NCBI RefSeq assembly: GCF_029407905.1
Contig: NC_073630.1
Location: 34,445,001-34,509,000, forward strand
Source: Bubalus kerabau
Lineage: Eukaryota > Chordata > Mammalia > Artiodactyla > Bovidae
Direction: 5' to 3'
DNA: 64,000 nt
The number at the start of each line of letters is the position of its first letter. The stretch's first letter is position 1. Below the pieces are notes generated by a model. That model searched no databases. It saw nothing but the letters and a program-made list of their open reading frames with translations, and was not told the origin of the DNA. Shown here in pieces: positions 11,575 through 23,515 of the stretch. Position numbers and translations under genes: made by a program.

Positions 11575-13830
11575 TCTCTCTTGAATGTTTTTGCTAAGGA
11601 ATTAATAGCATTTCCATAATTCTTTAGTAAACATTTTGTGTCATCCAGTTAATATATTCTTTACACTAATAATTAAACTTGGAAATAGGTCCAAAACAAA
11701 ACATTTAGCTCAATAATAAATGAGAACATGCATTGAGAAAGAGTGGAAGGAAGATCACATTTGGGTCATAGTTGCAATATACTCTCTCTTGGGAAGCTAC
11801 AGTCATATGGAACACACATACCTACAACAATGTGCCTTGTAGGTTCCCTCATTATTTTTCACAACTCGAGATTAGCCTTTCAAATCATGAACAGTTCAGC
11901 AAATTACCTAAGGTCATCTTGCCGATTTAGAAATCAAAGTTTCCAACTATCAAAGAACTGACATCACAACTTTTAGATATTCCAGACTCATAAGAACAAG
12001 TGAAGAATCAAGTATCTCTCTGAAAATCACTACTGCAAGGCAGACGATTAAGTTAGATGGATCAGTGAATTAAACTACTATCTATGAAACTACTGCACTT
12101 TGTTTTCTGATAGTTCTTCCTAAATTAGATCTGAATATTATACAAATGGTCTGTACATGTTCCCTTCCAATATCCTCCATAAATAATGGTTTCATGAGGC
12201 TGTTTAAATATAACCATATAAAAACCCACAAGGGAGAAAGAATGTGTGGGAAAGTTAACCAATCTCATATTTTTAGTTGACTTACCAACCTGATTTTATT
12301 TAATAAAAAATACAATGTTGCACCATGGGTGAATGCAAAAAAAGTACCTTTTATGTGCTGTCTTCCCCTTTAGATTCTGGCAAACATATCTGGTACCTTA
12401 CTCAATCCCTGTATTTCTTCCTTTGGAATCCTGTCCATCTGGCTGGCTATCTACCTGGTTTGAATGAAAATACTAAAATACATAATAAAATAACATGAGC
12501 AGATATTAACTATTTCAAATATTAAAGCAAGCTTTTCCAATATGAATTTCTGCACATCACTAAAAATTTATTGAGGACAGTCAAATCTGAAAGGCAATTC
12601 ATCCAACCTAGTTTCTAAAACTAATTAAATAATTAAACCATTTTAGGAAAGATGTCATGTGGAGAACAATACTTATCAATTCTCTTGGAAATATCCATCA
12701 AATAGTAAACATACATGGCAATATAGAATCCATTCAACACATGTCTTGCCATTAATGCAAAGTGGGTTTTTTTTTTAATGTTGTAAACAAATATTAACGA
12801 AATAAGAACATCCCTTAAAAAAAAAAAAGTTTCTTAGCTCTTTTTTAGCACTTAGAAGCACAATACATGAAAGTAACCCACAAACGGGTTAATCTTACAT
12901 TGCCAGATCAAGAAAATATCAATACATTGCTGCAAAAAAGAACTGAAATTCATTACTCAAATTTCATGAGAAAGAAAGGCAACATTCTTGGGCCTTTAGT
13001 GCATCCTAAATTCAGTCTTCAATTAAAAGATGAAAATGGAAACTTCTCACTAAAAATCCAGGTTAATCTGGAATTTTAGTGAAAGACAACTTCAGTCCAC
13101 TTCTCAGCAGCCTCTAATCTCCCAATCATTTCCCCAAATAGCTCCCCACCACAAAAGCAAAATATCTAGCAAGATATTTTGTCCAGTGTCCACAGACTGT
13201 GGGTATTCACCACAGCCTGGCAAGTAATGGGCAGAAACAGACTTCTTTTCTACAAAGGGGTAACAAGAAGGGTAGTAAAGAATATTACCACACTTCCCGT
13301 TCAAAAGAAAAATACATATTTGCATCAGTATTCTAATAAAAATCCATGATGAAAATAGAGATCCCCATGCCAGATTCTTTCTAGTAACAGTTGAGATGAG
13401 TAAGGAGATCATATAGGAATAGACAGGTTGGACTGATGATTTTTTGATATGAAACAGATGTTCCTTTCAACTCTGGGCACAACTAATTTAAAATAATGAT
13501 AAAACAAAGCCCATCTTACTTGGTGTGATGTCTATTCCTCATACATAAAGGAAGATGGTCATAATTCACTTTCTTCCTTTGAAACTACTTCTATTTCTTT
13601 TTCACACATCAAAATATCTAAGTTACAATATTTTCTTACTCATGTGTTACACGTAAATATTTTATAATGAAAATTATCAGGTTAGTAATCAATTTCTATA
13701 CTATACCATAGGGAACTGCTTTTTTCATAAATTCTGTATTTTTTATTCCTTGAATGTATTTTGTGTGTGTATATAATTTTTTCCACTCCTAGGCACATAC
13801 AGAAGATTAGTAAAAACACAAGTTTACACA
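11575..13830. other. Intronic DNA without recognised features
   Basis: AT-rich. Open frames at 12867-13079 (+) and 13104-13412 (-) have no recognisable domain, and I regard them as chance. Confidence 0.5.
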
Positions 13831-13834
13831 GAAA

Positions 13835-14064
13835 ACTTAAACACAAATGTTCAAGGAAGTATTACTTACACTAATAGTCAAAAAGTGGAAACAACCCAAA
13901 TACTCAGCAACTAATGAATGGATAAACATATTGTGGTAGATCCATATAACAGAACATTATTCAACAATAAAACATGCTACAACATACATGAACTCTGAAA
14001 ATATTATGCGAAATGAAAGAAGCCAGTCATAACAGACTACATAATGTGTGACTGTATGTCTACT
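13835..14064 (+). mobile_element. L1 LINE 3' region, segment 1
   Basis: ctaatagtcaaaaagtggaa, acaacccaaatactcagcaa, ...gaatggataaacatattgtg, ...gcgaaatgaaagaagccagt. Interrupted by Bov-tA. Confidence 0.75.
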
Positions 14065-14270
14065 GGGCTTCCCCAGTGGCTCAGCAGTAAAGAACCTGCC
14101 TGCAGTGCAGGAAATGCAGGTTCGATTCTTGGGTTGGGAAGATCCCCTAGAAGACAGCATAGCAACCCACTCCAGTATTCTTGCCTGGAGAATCCCATGG
14201 ACAGAGGAGCCTAGTGGGCTACAGTCCATGGGGTTGCAAAGAGTTGGACACAACTGAAGCAACTGAGCAC
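14065..14270 (+). mobile_element. Bov-tA SINE inside L1
   Basis: Full-length: gggcttccccagtggctcag head, box-B-like ggttcgattcttgg, ...cccactccagtattcttgcc, and ...gagttggacacaactgaagc end. It splits the L1 3'UTR. Confidence 0.9.
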
Positions 14271-14272
14271 AC

Positions 14273-14452
14273 ATACATTTATAAAGTTCCTAAAATAAAA
14301 AAATCTATAGAAACAGAAAGTAGACTAGTGGCTGGAGTTGGCAGGGGAAAGAAGGGAGGTGGGAATGGGGAGTAAGTTGCTAATAGGTAAGAGGTTTCTC
14401 TGGGGGATGAGGAATCTTAGATTTAACACATCAAAAACCTGAACTCTCAATT
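14273..14452 (+). mobile_element. L1 LINE 3' region, segment 2
   Basis: Resumes the L1 after the SINE: ...agaaacagaaagtagactag, tggctggagttggcagggga, ...ggaatggggagtaagttg. It is itself cut by the next BovB. Confidence 0.65.
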
Positions 14453-14461
14453 TCCCACCCC

Positions 14462-15594
14462 AGATCAGATCAGATCAGTTGCTCAGTCGTGTTCAACTCT
14501 TTGCGATCCCATGAATTCTAGCACGACAGGCCTCCCTGTCCATCACCAACTCCCGGAGTTCACTCAGACTCACGTCCATCAAGTCAGTGATGCCATCCAG
14601 CCATCTCATCCTCTGTCGTCCCCTTCTCCTCTTGCCCCCAATCCCTCCCAGCATCAGAGTCTTTTCCAATGAGTCAACTCTTCGCATGAGGTGGCCAAAG
14701 AACTGGAGTTTCAGCTTTAGCATCAGTCCTTCCAAAGAAATCCCAGGGCTGATCTCCTTCAGAATGGACTGGCTGGATCTCCTTGCAGTCCAAGGGACTC
14801 TCAAGAGTCTTCTCCAACACCACAGTTGAAAAGCATCAATTCTTCGGCGCTCAGCCTTCTTCACAGTCCAACTCTCACATCCATACATGACCACAGGAAA
14901 AACCATAGCCTTGACTAGATAAACCTTTGTTGGCAAAGTAATGTCTCTGCTTTTCAATATGCTATCTAGGTTGGTCATAACTTTCCTTCCAAGGAGTAAG
15001 CGTCTTTTAATTTCATGGCTGCAGCCACCATCTGTAGTGATTTTGGAGCCCCAAAAATAAAGTCTGACACTGTTTCCACTGTTTCCCCATCTATTTCCCA
15101 TGAAGTGATGGGACCAGATGCCATGATCTTCGTTTTCTGAATGTTGAGCTTTAAGCCAACTTTTTCACTCTCCACTTTCACTTTCATCAAGAGGCTTTTG
15201 AGTTCCTCTTCACTTTCTGCCATAAGGGTGGTGTCATCTGCATATCTGAGGTTATTGATATTTCTCCTGGCAATCTTGATTCCAGCTTGTGTTTCTTCCA
15301 GTCCAGCGTTTCTCATGATGTACTCTGCATATAAGTTAAATAAACAGGGTGACAATATACAGCCTTGACGAACTCCTTTTCCTATTTGGAACCAGTCTGT
15401 TGTTCCATGTCCAGTTCTAACTGTTGCTTCCTGGCCTGCATACAAATTTCTCAAGAGGCAGATCAGGTGGTCTGGTATTCCCATCTCTTTCAGAATTTTC
15501 CACAGTTTATTGTGATCCACACAGTCAAAGGCTTTGGCATAGTCAATAAAGCAGAAATAGATGTTTTTCTGGAACTCTCTTGCTTTTTCCATGA
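14462..15594 (-). mobile_element. BovB LINE, 5'-truncated, with reverse-transcriptase core
   Basis: Runs from the (TGATC)n 3' tail at 14462 up to the RT core. Read on the minus strand it shows KAREFQKNIYFCFIDYAKAF (motif A), KGVRQGCILSPCLFNLYAE (motif B) and YADD at 15244-15233 (catalytic motif C), then the C-terminal WTARRSS... region. One base is missing from a G run near 15050 (plus strand reads gcccca where other copies have five C), which splits the frame into two overlapping open frames. It is flanked by a 9-base duplication tcccacccc (14453-14461 and 15595-15603). The copy is in the sense orientation of CAMK2D. Confidence 0.95.
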
Positions 15595-15689
15595 TCCCAC
15601 CCCAATCTAATTCTATTCTACTACTGCCCATCTCAGTTAACAGCACCATCACTGGAGAGTTGATCTGGCTATAAATCTAGTAGCCATGC

Positions 15690-15935
15690 CTCTCCCCTTT
15701 CCTTCTCACTTCACAATCTTTCCATCAACAAGTCCTATATTTTCTCCTTCCAAAATACATTCTTCTTCCTATATCTACTGCCACTTTCCCATCCCTCATA
15801 GGCTTCAAGAGTCTTCTAAATAGTCTTTTTTTTCACTCACACATCCAATTTTTTTTTTCCCATATGGTGGCCTGAGAGAGATTTTTCAGACAAAATCTAG
15901 TCACATCACTTCCCTGCTAATCCTCAATATGGCTT
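15690..15935 (+). mobile_element. L2 LINE, segment 1
   Basis: ...tagtcacatcacttccctgc, taatcctcaatatggcttc corresponds to the L2 stretch usually reading ...atgtcactcccctgcttaaa. It continues after the BovB at 16620. Confidence 0.55.
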
Positions 15936-16617
15936 CAGTCAGTCAATCAGTTCAGTCACTTAGTTGTGTCTGACTCTTTGTGACCCCATGGACTGCAGCA
16001 CGCCAGGCTTCCCTGTCCATCACCAACTCCCAGTGCCTACTCAAACTCATGTCCATCAAGTCAGTGATGCCATCCATCCATCTCATCCTCTGTCGTCCCC
16101 TTCTCCTCCTGCCTTCAATCTTTCTCAGCATCAGGGTATTTTCCAAGGAGTCAGTTCTTCACATCAGGTGGCCCAAGTATTGGAGTTTCAGCTTCAGCAT
16201 CAGTCCTTCTAATGAATATTCAGGACTAATTTCCTTTAGGGTGGACTGGTTGGATCTCCTTGCAGTTCAAGGGACTCTTAAGAGTCTTCTCCAACACTAC
16301 AGTTCAAAAGCATCAATTCTTTGGCACTCAGCTTTCTTTATAGTCCAACTCTCACATCCATACATGACCACTGGGAAAACTATAGCCTTGACTAGACAGA
16401 CCTTTGTTGGCAAAGTAATGTCTCTACTTTTTAATGTGCTGTCTAGGTTGGTCATAACTTTCCTTCCAAGGAGTAAGCGTCTTTTAATTTCACTGCTGCA
16501 GTCACCATCTGCAGTGATTTTGGAGCCCAAAAAATTAAAGTCAGCCACTGTTTCTCTATCTATTTGCCATGAAGTGATGGGACCAGATGTCATGATCTTA
16601 ATTTTCTGAATGTTGAG
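15936..16617 (-). mobile_element. BovB LINE 3' part inside L2
   Basis: Starts with a degenerate (CAGTT)n tail and extends to ...cttaattttctgaatgttga. Minus-strand translation gives GPITSWQIDRETV, LGSKITADGDCS and SRDITLPTKVCLV, then MENTLMLRKIEGRRRRGRQR. Several in-frame changes mark it as older than the 14462 copy. Confidence 0.9.
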
Positions 16618-16619
16618 TT

Positions 16620-17095
16620 ACCACTGCTTTAAAATAAGATTCGAACTCTTTGATACTGGCTGAAAGACTCTACCCAATCTGCCCTCTGCCCACCTCCCGA
16701 AGATCACTGTGCACTTCTCTCCTCCTAATTACACTCTAGATGTAATGACTTTCTTCCTACTCTTATGCAAGCTCATCATCACCTTGGTCTTTTGACTTGG
16801 AATGTTCCTCTCTCATTATTTTCTCATCTTTTGCTTCTTCTCATGATTAATGTCTCAGCTCAAATGCGAACGTCCTCAGAGAGGCCTTTCCAAACTAACC
16901 CCACTTGAACTCACTGTCTAACTTACAGCCCTGTTTTATTTACTGCAGAGCACTAATCTATACAAATGGTTCCTCCAGCCTCTCTCATACCAAGTTTGCT
17001 CACATCTATATTTTTAGAATCTAGAACTATGCCCACTCATAGGAGCTGCTCAACATATGTGTGTTCAATAAATGAGGGAATGAATGAGGACTGAT
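16620..17095 (+). mobile_element. L2 LINE, segment 2
   Basis: Continues L2: ...ctcagctcaaatgcgaacgt, cctcagagaggcctttcc, ...ccctgttttatttactgcag, ...gagctgctcaacatatgtgt and aataaatgagggaatgaatg, the usual L2 3' terminus. Confidence 0.75.
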
Positions 17096-17532
17096 ATAAT
17101 GTGGTCAAGTCAGACATGAGACCCCTTGGGAAGTAGAGAAACAACATCCAGGGCATCAAAAAATTCAGCATAAAAGATACCAAATTTCCAGAATGGTGTA
17201 AAGATGTCTTCTAGAGCTTAGAAGTTAGAAGTGAGAACTCAAGACACAATGTTGTTTGTGGGAAATCAGGTGGTAAAGGAAGAGAAAAGTAGGGGTAATT
17301 AGATACTAAACATCAATAGTAACAGCAAAGGGAGAAAGAACAGGGAATGAATACAGGTGTGGGAAAATGTTTTCTTTAAAAGCAAAAAAGAAACACATTC
17401 TGATCACATCTACCTCTACCACAATCTTTGGGTTCACTGCCTCCATAGTGAACTTAGAAAAACTGAAACATGACAAAGACTTTTAAGAAAATTAGTCACT
17501 ATGTCAATGCTTTAGGGAAATCTTATCTAACC

Positions 17533-17670
17533 CAGAGGGGGAGGGGGTGGGCGATGGGGGTGGTTCAGGAGGGAGGGAACAAGTGTATACCTGTGACTGA
17601 TTCATGTTGCTGTGTGGCAAAAACCAACACGATGTTGTATGACAATTTTCCTCCAATTAAAAAAAAACAA
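17533..17670 (+). mobile_element. L1 LINE 3' tip with target-site duplication
   Basis: Only the last ~135 bases of an L1 3'UTR (gggtggttcaggagggaggg, ...gtgactgattcatgttgctg, ...ctccaattaaaaaaaa). It is flanked by 11-base repeats cttatctaacc (17522-17532 and 17671-17681). Confidence 0.9.
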
Positions 17671-17818
17671 CTTATCTAACCAAAAGTCCTTATCATTACA
17701 GTCAATGAACCAGAAGTATGCAGATAGGAAAGTAAGCAAAGGCACATAAAATCCGGTGTTCATGATAATAAACCTTATTAAAGGTTGGCAATAAAACAGC
17801 CAGGATGAACTAGCTTAT

Positions 17819-18304
17819 CAGTTCAGTTCAGTTGCTCAGTAGTGTCCAACTCTTTGCAACCCCATGGACTGCAGCACGCCAGGCCTCCCTGTCCATTACC
17901 AACTCCCGGAGTTTACTCAAACTCATATCCATTGAGTCAGTAATGCCATCCAACCATCTCATCCTCTGTCATCCCCTTCTCCTCCCACCTTTAATCTTTC
18001 CCAGCACCAGGGTCTTTTCAAATGAGTCAGTTCTTCATATCAGATGGCCAAACTATTGGAGTTTCAGCTTCAACATCAGTCCTTCCAATGAATATTCAGG
18101 ACTGATCTCCTTTAGGATGGACTGGTTGGATCTCCTTGCAGTCCAAGGGACTCTCAAGAGTTTTCTCCAACACCACAGTTCAAAACCATCAATTCTTTGG
18201 CACTCAGCTTTCTTTATAGTTCAACTCTCACATCCATACATGACTACTAGAAAAACCATAGCCTTAACTAGACAGACCTTTGTAGGCAAAGGTCTTTGCT
18301 GGCA
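17819..18304 (-). mobile_element. BovB LINE 3' part with target-site duplication
   Basis: From the (CAGTT)n tail to ...cctttgtaggcaaaggtctt. Flanks aactagcttat (17808-17818) and aactaacttat (18305-18315) form an 11-base duplication with one mismatch. The right end contains a short internal repeat (aaaggtctttg / ggcaaa), perhaps an untemplated join. Confidence 0.9.
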
Positions 18305-18691
18305 AACTAACTTATGTCTTCAAAATATTTCATATTCCTGATCTGTAATAATTTTTCTCCATAAGCAGCAGTTTCCTACTGATGAAATGATATACAACTC
18401 AAACATTAAAAGCTGCCTGCAGGGTGTTTTGTTTATTTAGAGAAATTGAATAAAACTGATAGAAATAGCTGATTTAGATTGTGAACTGAAGATTCCCCAG
18501 GCTTCCCTTTCAGGTAGGAAAAGAAATCGCTACCAAACATTCCAAAATGGTATAATTCTGGCTGTCATTCCTGTAGAATAAAATTTTCTTCCCAATTTTC
18601 TGCTTTCTGACTTCCTCCACACCACCTCTGTCCTGCCAGATCCACCCTAGAAAGAACAGAACAGAACAACAACAAGGGCTTTTGCTTTACT

Positions 18692-18897
18692 TAGGGTTCT
18701 CTGGTGGCTCAGATGGTAAAGACTCTGCAATGTAAGAGACCTGGGTTTGATCCATGGATCTGGAAGATACCCTGAAGAAGGAAATAGTTACCCACTCCAG
18801 TATTCTTGCCTGGAGAATCCCATGGGTAGAGGAGCCTGGTGGGCTACAGTCCATGGGGTCACAAAGAGTCAGACACGACTGAGTGACTTAACACTTT
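18692..18897 (+). mobile_element. Bov-tA SINE
   Basis: ttctctggtggctcagatgg head, ...gggtttgatccatggatctg, ...cccactccagtattcttgcc, ...gagtcagacacgactgagtg, then (tttcac)n. The head is a little shortened (gactctgcaatgtaagagac). Confidence 0.9.
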
Positions 18898-18906
18898 CAC
18901 TTTCAG

Positions 18907-18963
18907 TTCAGTCAGTTCAGTTGCTCAGTCCTGGCCAACTCTTTGCGACCCCATGAATTGCAG
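18907..18963 (-). mobile_element. Minute BovB 3' tip (57 bp) with target-site duplication
   Basis: Only the terminal ~57 bases of BovB in reverse (ttcagtcagttcagttgctc, ...actctttgcgaccccatgaa). Flanked by 9-base repeats cactttcag (18898-18906 and 18964-18972), the left one formed from the tail of the Bov-tA. Confidence 0.8.
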
Positions 18964-18972
18964 CACTTTCAG

Positions 18973-20100
18973 GGTTGGATTTAAATTCTAGGTATTCTAT
19001 TCTTACTGGCTGTACAAATTAACGTGTTTTTTTTTGTTTGTTTTTTAAAGGAAGCGAAACCTTCCCCTTTAAACGTTTAAAAAGTGCCAGCATCTCAGTC
19101 GCATGACCCTGTGGCGCCCTAGGCATTCTGGGGCTAGATTCAAGGCCGTGTTCACTGTACCTGCTAACGATCTACCGTACACTGCTTTGGGGGGACCTCT
19201 CACGGCAACCCCCAAGGGCCATCTCAAATCTGTTCTCTCAATCTTGCTTCCGTTTCTCCTATTGTCAGCTGAGCTGCAGCCGTCTTCTCCACTCCCAACA
19301 TCTTGCTCCTTGAGAAAGAAGAATGTCCTTCCCCCACACATGCCCAAAAACCTCCAGGACTCCACCCCATACATTTTACCCTCTTTCCTAACATTGTTAT
19401 TTTCCAGGGATTCTTTTTCCTCTTCCTTCAAATAAGCTTCAGTTTTATTTATCACCAAAGTTAATTCCCTTGACCTGGTTAATCCCTGAAATCACCCCTT
19501 GGCATGGGTGTCTGTGTCTCTCTTCCTGTTTTATCAAACCAGCAGGTTTTACATGTTATCTCCATTTAATCTTTAATCCAAAGAAATAGGGTTTTTTCCC
19601 TTTATCCATTTGGGAAATATTTATTAAATACCAATTATATTTCATGCAATATGCTCAGTTAGGAGGAGGTAAAGATGAATAACAGACTAGCCTGATCCTC
19701 ATGACTGCTTCTTTCACAGGACTGAAATTCTGCCATCTGGAAAACCAAGGCCTTTTCTCAGTCTTTATTTCTTTCCATTTCTTTGTAACATCGAACATGA
19801 CTAGCCATCCCCTCCTTTGCAAAAAACTCTCAGAGTTCAAAGCACTGCATTTTCCTTTTCTGACATACCCTTTCACTTCTTTTGAACTAATTCTACTTCC
19901 TCCTTTCATCTATTAAAATGAAGGTATTCCCCCAACCAGGGTCCTATACTCTCTTCTCTTTCCTTCCTATCTTCTCTCCTTTGTGATCTTTTCCACTAGT
20001 ATATCTTAATTTATCGTCATCTCTGGGCAGACAAGTCACAAACAGCAGCTAAACTGATTACTGCAGTTTATTACAGATTAAAAACAAACAAACAAAAAAC
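18973..20100. other. Intronic DNA, partly CT-rich, nothing firmly recognised
   Basis: Includes open frames at 19069-19458 on both strands with no domain. C/T-rich stretches near 19200-19400 and 19880-20030 could be remnants of L2, but I cannot assign them securely. Confidence 0.4.
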
Positions 20101-20104
20101 ACGT

Positions 20105-20225
20105 TTGGAGCAGTTAGGAAGTTAACCCAAGATCACAAGAACTAGGAAGTGGTAAAGACAAGTCCTGAACCTTGGCAATCTGATTTCAGAGCAGGTGCTC
20201 TTAACCCATCGAGTACACTGCACTG
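20105..20225 (+). repeat. MIR SINE
   Basis: gaagttaacccaagatcaca, agaactaggaagtggtaaag, ...aatctgatttcagagcaggt, gctcttaacccatcgagtac is the MIR 3' half. Confidence 0.65.
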
Positions 20226-20301
20226 CTTCCTGTGGCTCTTTCTCAAGGAGCCCACTCAATTTCCAATGGTTCTTTAGGTATTTCTACCTGAAGATAGATT
20301 G

Positions 20302-20516
20302 GGGGCTTACAGGTGGCACTAGTGGTAAAGAACCCACCTGCCAGTGCAGGAGAGTGAAGAGATGTGGGTTCAATCTCTGGGTTGGGAAGATCTCCTGAAG
20401 GAGGGGATGGCAACCCACTCCAGTATTCTTGCCTGGAGAGTCCCATGGACAGAGGAGCCTACAGCCCAAGGGTTGCACAGTCGGACGTGACTGAAGCGAT
20501 TTAGCACACACACACA
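20302..20516 (+). mobile_element. Bov-tA SINE
   Basis: gggcttacaggtggcactag, tggtaaagaacccacctgcc, ...gggttcaatctctgggttgg, ...cccactccagtattcttgcc, ending ...gtcggacgtgactgaagcga and (CA)n. Confidence 0.9.
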
Positions 20517-21290
20517 GGTTAAACACATGTTGATCCATCATTGTCCTTCATCAAAATCAGTCCTTGATTTTGATTTCTCAATTTGCTTTATGAAAACTAC
20601 AATTTTCCCCATGATTCAACTTGAAACCCCAGTCAGCCTTATACTTTATTATCTTAAGGTTTCAGAATTTCAATATCTTATACTCTATGCTAATCTATCC
20701 TGCTTACTCACTGCTGCCAAATAACGTCTTATATGCCCTTTTAAGTGGTATCTCCATTTTATTTCAGACAACGTTATCAACCTGACAGAAACCTTCATGT
20801 TTTCAAACTTTTCCCCCCTAATATCCCACAGATCCTCTATCTTTTGCCCAAGCATTACATGCCTTTCTGCATCTGTGTGCTTTATCCTTCTTCCTTCCTT
20901 CCATCCATCTTAACTTCTACTTCCTCAACGTTACTTCTCCTGCTTCCACAACTAAATGTCACTACTAGGTCCAATGACTAACTCCATTCTGCTGCTACCT
21001 ATCTTCCTCTCTTCTATAATCATGTGTCTCCTATTCTCCAAACCAAGCTCTAAGTTTTTTTTGTGGGAACTGAGCATATTCTGTTATTTTCATGCTGCCT
21101 ACAGGTTGCTTCTTTACAGGCATAACAAATGGTTCTGCTCTGACATCTTTTAGGGAAAATGCTAACCTTGCTTTCCTTCCTCACCAGTAATATATATGGG
21201 CCACAGTATTCCTCATTATTACGTGTGAAGCTCCCAAAGGTACAAAGCCTTACAGAGGAAAAGAGGCTGACTTTACTTCCCCGGGGATAA
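20517..21290. other. Intronic DNA, CT-rich, possible L2 remnant
   Basis: Long pyrimidine-rich blocks (e.g. 20880-21020) recall L2, but I do not see a clear ordered match. Confidence 0.3.
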
Positions 21291-21295
21291 AGCAG

Positions 21296-21495
21296 GGTAT
21301 GTGTACGTACTCAGTCGCCCAGTTGTGTCTGACACTTTGCAACCCCACGGGCTCCTCTGTCCATGAGATTCTTCAGGCAAGAATATTGGACTGGGTTGCC
21401 ATTTCCTCCTGAGGGGATCTTCCCCACCCAGGGATCGAACTCGCATCTCCTGTACTGCAGAAAGATTCTTTACCATTGAGCCACCAGGGAAGCCC
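21296..21495 (-). mobile_element. Bov-tA SINE
   Basis: Reverse-oriented: cgcccagttgtgtctgacac, ...ggcaagaatattggactggg, ...gatcttccccacccagggat, ending at gagccaccagggaagccc. Confidence 0.9.
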
Positions 21496-21560
21496 AAAGC
21501 GGATATAAAATGTTTTAATGAGAGAATATTTTTTATAGGAATTAGGGCTATTGACTCAGA

Positions 21561-21871
21561 AAATTAAAGTCTCTCAGTCGTGTCCGATTCTTTGCAACTC
21601 CATGAACTATACAGTCCATGGAATTCTCCAGGCCAGAAACTGGAGTGGGTAACCTTTCCCTTCTCCAGGGGATCTTCCCAATCCAGGGTTCAACCCAGGT
21701 CTCCCACATTGCAGCATGAATTCTTTACCAGCTGAGCCACAAGGGAAGCCCAAGAATACTGGAGTGGGTAGGCTATCCCTTCTCCAGCGGATCTTCCCTA
21801 CCCAGGAATGAACTGGGGTCTCCTGCATTGCAGGCAGATTCTTTACCAGCTGAGCTACCATGGAAGCCCAC
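21561..21871 (-). mobile_element. Head-to-tail Bov-tA composite with a single target-site duplication
   Basis: On the minus strand a first head (agctcagctggtaaagaatc ... cactccagtattcttgg) is joined to a second complete unit (gcttcccttgtggctcagct ... gacacgactgagagac). One 9-base duplication, tgactcaga (21552-21560 and 21872-21880), surrounds the whole, so it moved as one unit. This composite layout is a known Bov-tA subtype. Confidence 0.85.
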
Positions 21872-21881
21872 TGACTCAGAG

Positions 21882-23499
21882 ACCTAGCCAGATTCCAGTC
21901 CAGGTAATTCATGCCTTGCTCCCTAGATCCCTCTGCTATTTCAGCTGGATATGCTGGCTCCTCCACTCCCTAGCCCGGCTGGGAATGTGATGCGCTCTGT
22001 GAAACAGCTGCGACATGCCACCCAGGAGGACAGGTCTCACAGCACTAGGCACAAGAATCCCGAGGGTCCCTTACGCACACCCTAGAAGTACTGTGGGACC
22101 TAGTTAGGGAATGCCTGAAATCCCAGGAGCAGAGATGCTAAATAAGCATTGGTATGAGCCACAAGAATTTTTCAACAGACATTCTCACTTCCCTCCACCC
22201 TTCCTCCCCCAAAGCTTGCTACAGACAGTATGAATGAAACACTTACGTCCAGGATGGAGGAGAAATTATCCTCTCAGAGCTAAGTGCTATTTTTAAAACT
22301 CACCCTTTGTGTGTTCACTGTATATTTCTAACCCTGGTATCTCTAAATTTGGATTTAGCTGGTTTAGGTTAAAGTCTCTACCTAAAATAGTCTCCTACCT
22401 AAAATAGTCTCTCAAAGTTTGTAAAAGGTCAACAAAACTTATTTCATCTTATAAAATCATTATTACTTTAAAAGATCAAGTATCTCAGTGATGCTTTGGC
22501 CATTCCTGTCCATGCCTGAAGCGCTTTCTCTTTACAATGTCACTGGCAGATAACATATACTGTGACTACGAGCACCAAATGCAGCACACGGTGCTCTAAG
22601 TACTGCAATAATTGGCTCTCTGTCAAGGTGAGACATATACTTTCTTTCAAATAGACTTAAGGTTAACAATTTTTATTTCCCCTGTTCCTGATCATAAATA
22701 CATAAGAAGCAGGGGGCAAAGTCAATCCAAAGAATATTTTTTTTTTCCTAAAGATAATTATGTGCAAAGCACACAAATATCAATGAAAGTGGCTCTTATT
22801 CCTATTTATACAGGAGTCAAATAATACGCTGACACTTTTTTCCTTCTCTAATTCTACTAGAATGAAAACTGGCCAAAAATCAGGAGCTCTATGCTCAGAT
22901 AACAGGAGTAGACTTTGACCTTGAAATCCTGCTGACAATCTGGAATTAGGATTTTTCCCACCCTACTTTCTAAGGACTATACCAACCTTGAGTCACTGCT
23001 TTTGAAGTCAAGGAAGGCTTCCTCCTTAACAAAGCTCCTATGTCAACACAAGAAAATTCTACTCTAATTTATATATATGTATACATATATGTATATATAC
23101 ACACACACAGAGACACACATTGAGTAAAACAATATTATCCCCCTTAAACAAGTAATATAATACTTAAAACTGGAGAGATCTTACAAATTAATTTAGTTTT
23201 ATAGATGCTTCCCTGTAATAATAGGGGGGGAATATTGCACAGTTAAGCATCGCTAGGGAGGTTAAAAAGTACTTCAGGTTAATCTTCTTGATAAATGTGA
23301 GTTTTTTCCCATTATGTAAATGAAGGGAACAAATGACTATTTTCCAGCCATCAGCTTGTGCTGAATTATATATCATATCAGAATTAATCTGCTAATTTTC
23401 TTGAAACAATATAATGTACACAAATCTAAAAAGTTCTGGGTCTCGAAATATGTATTCATTTACATGATATGATATAGTTTTAGAAGTTATTTATCCATT
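21882..23499. other. Intronic DNA without recognised features
   Basis: Contains a short direct repeat cctaaaatagtctc (22382 and 22398) and an AT/CA dinucleotide patch (23070-23120). No gene seen. Confidence 0.5.
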
Positions 23500-23515
23500 C
23501 ATTTATTCAATAAAT

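Noticed and set aside
14065..14270. tRNA-like heads of the Bov-tA copies as tRNA genes
   Set aside because: They keep box A/B resemblance but have no foldable mature tRNA and are joined to BovB-derived 3' parts; they are SINEs.
14493..15652. 200-codon frames that look like a reverse-transcriptase gene
   Set aside because: They belong to a 5'-truncated BovB LINE with a frameshift and a target-site duplication, not to a host gene, retron or virus.
21561..21871. Head-to-tail Bov-tA composite as a new SINE structure
   Set aside because: The junction (..cagtattcttgg-gcttccc..) is, to my knowledge, a common ruminant SINE subtype, so it is annotated but not claimed as novel.
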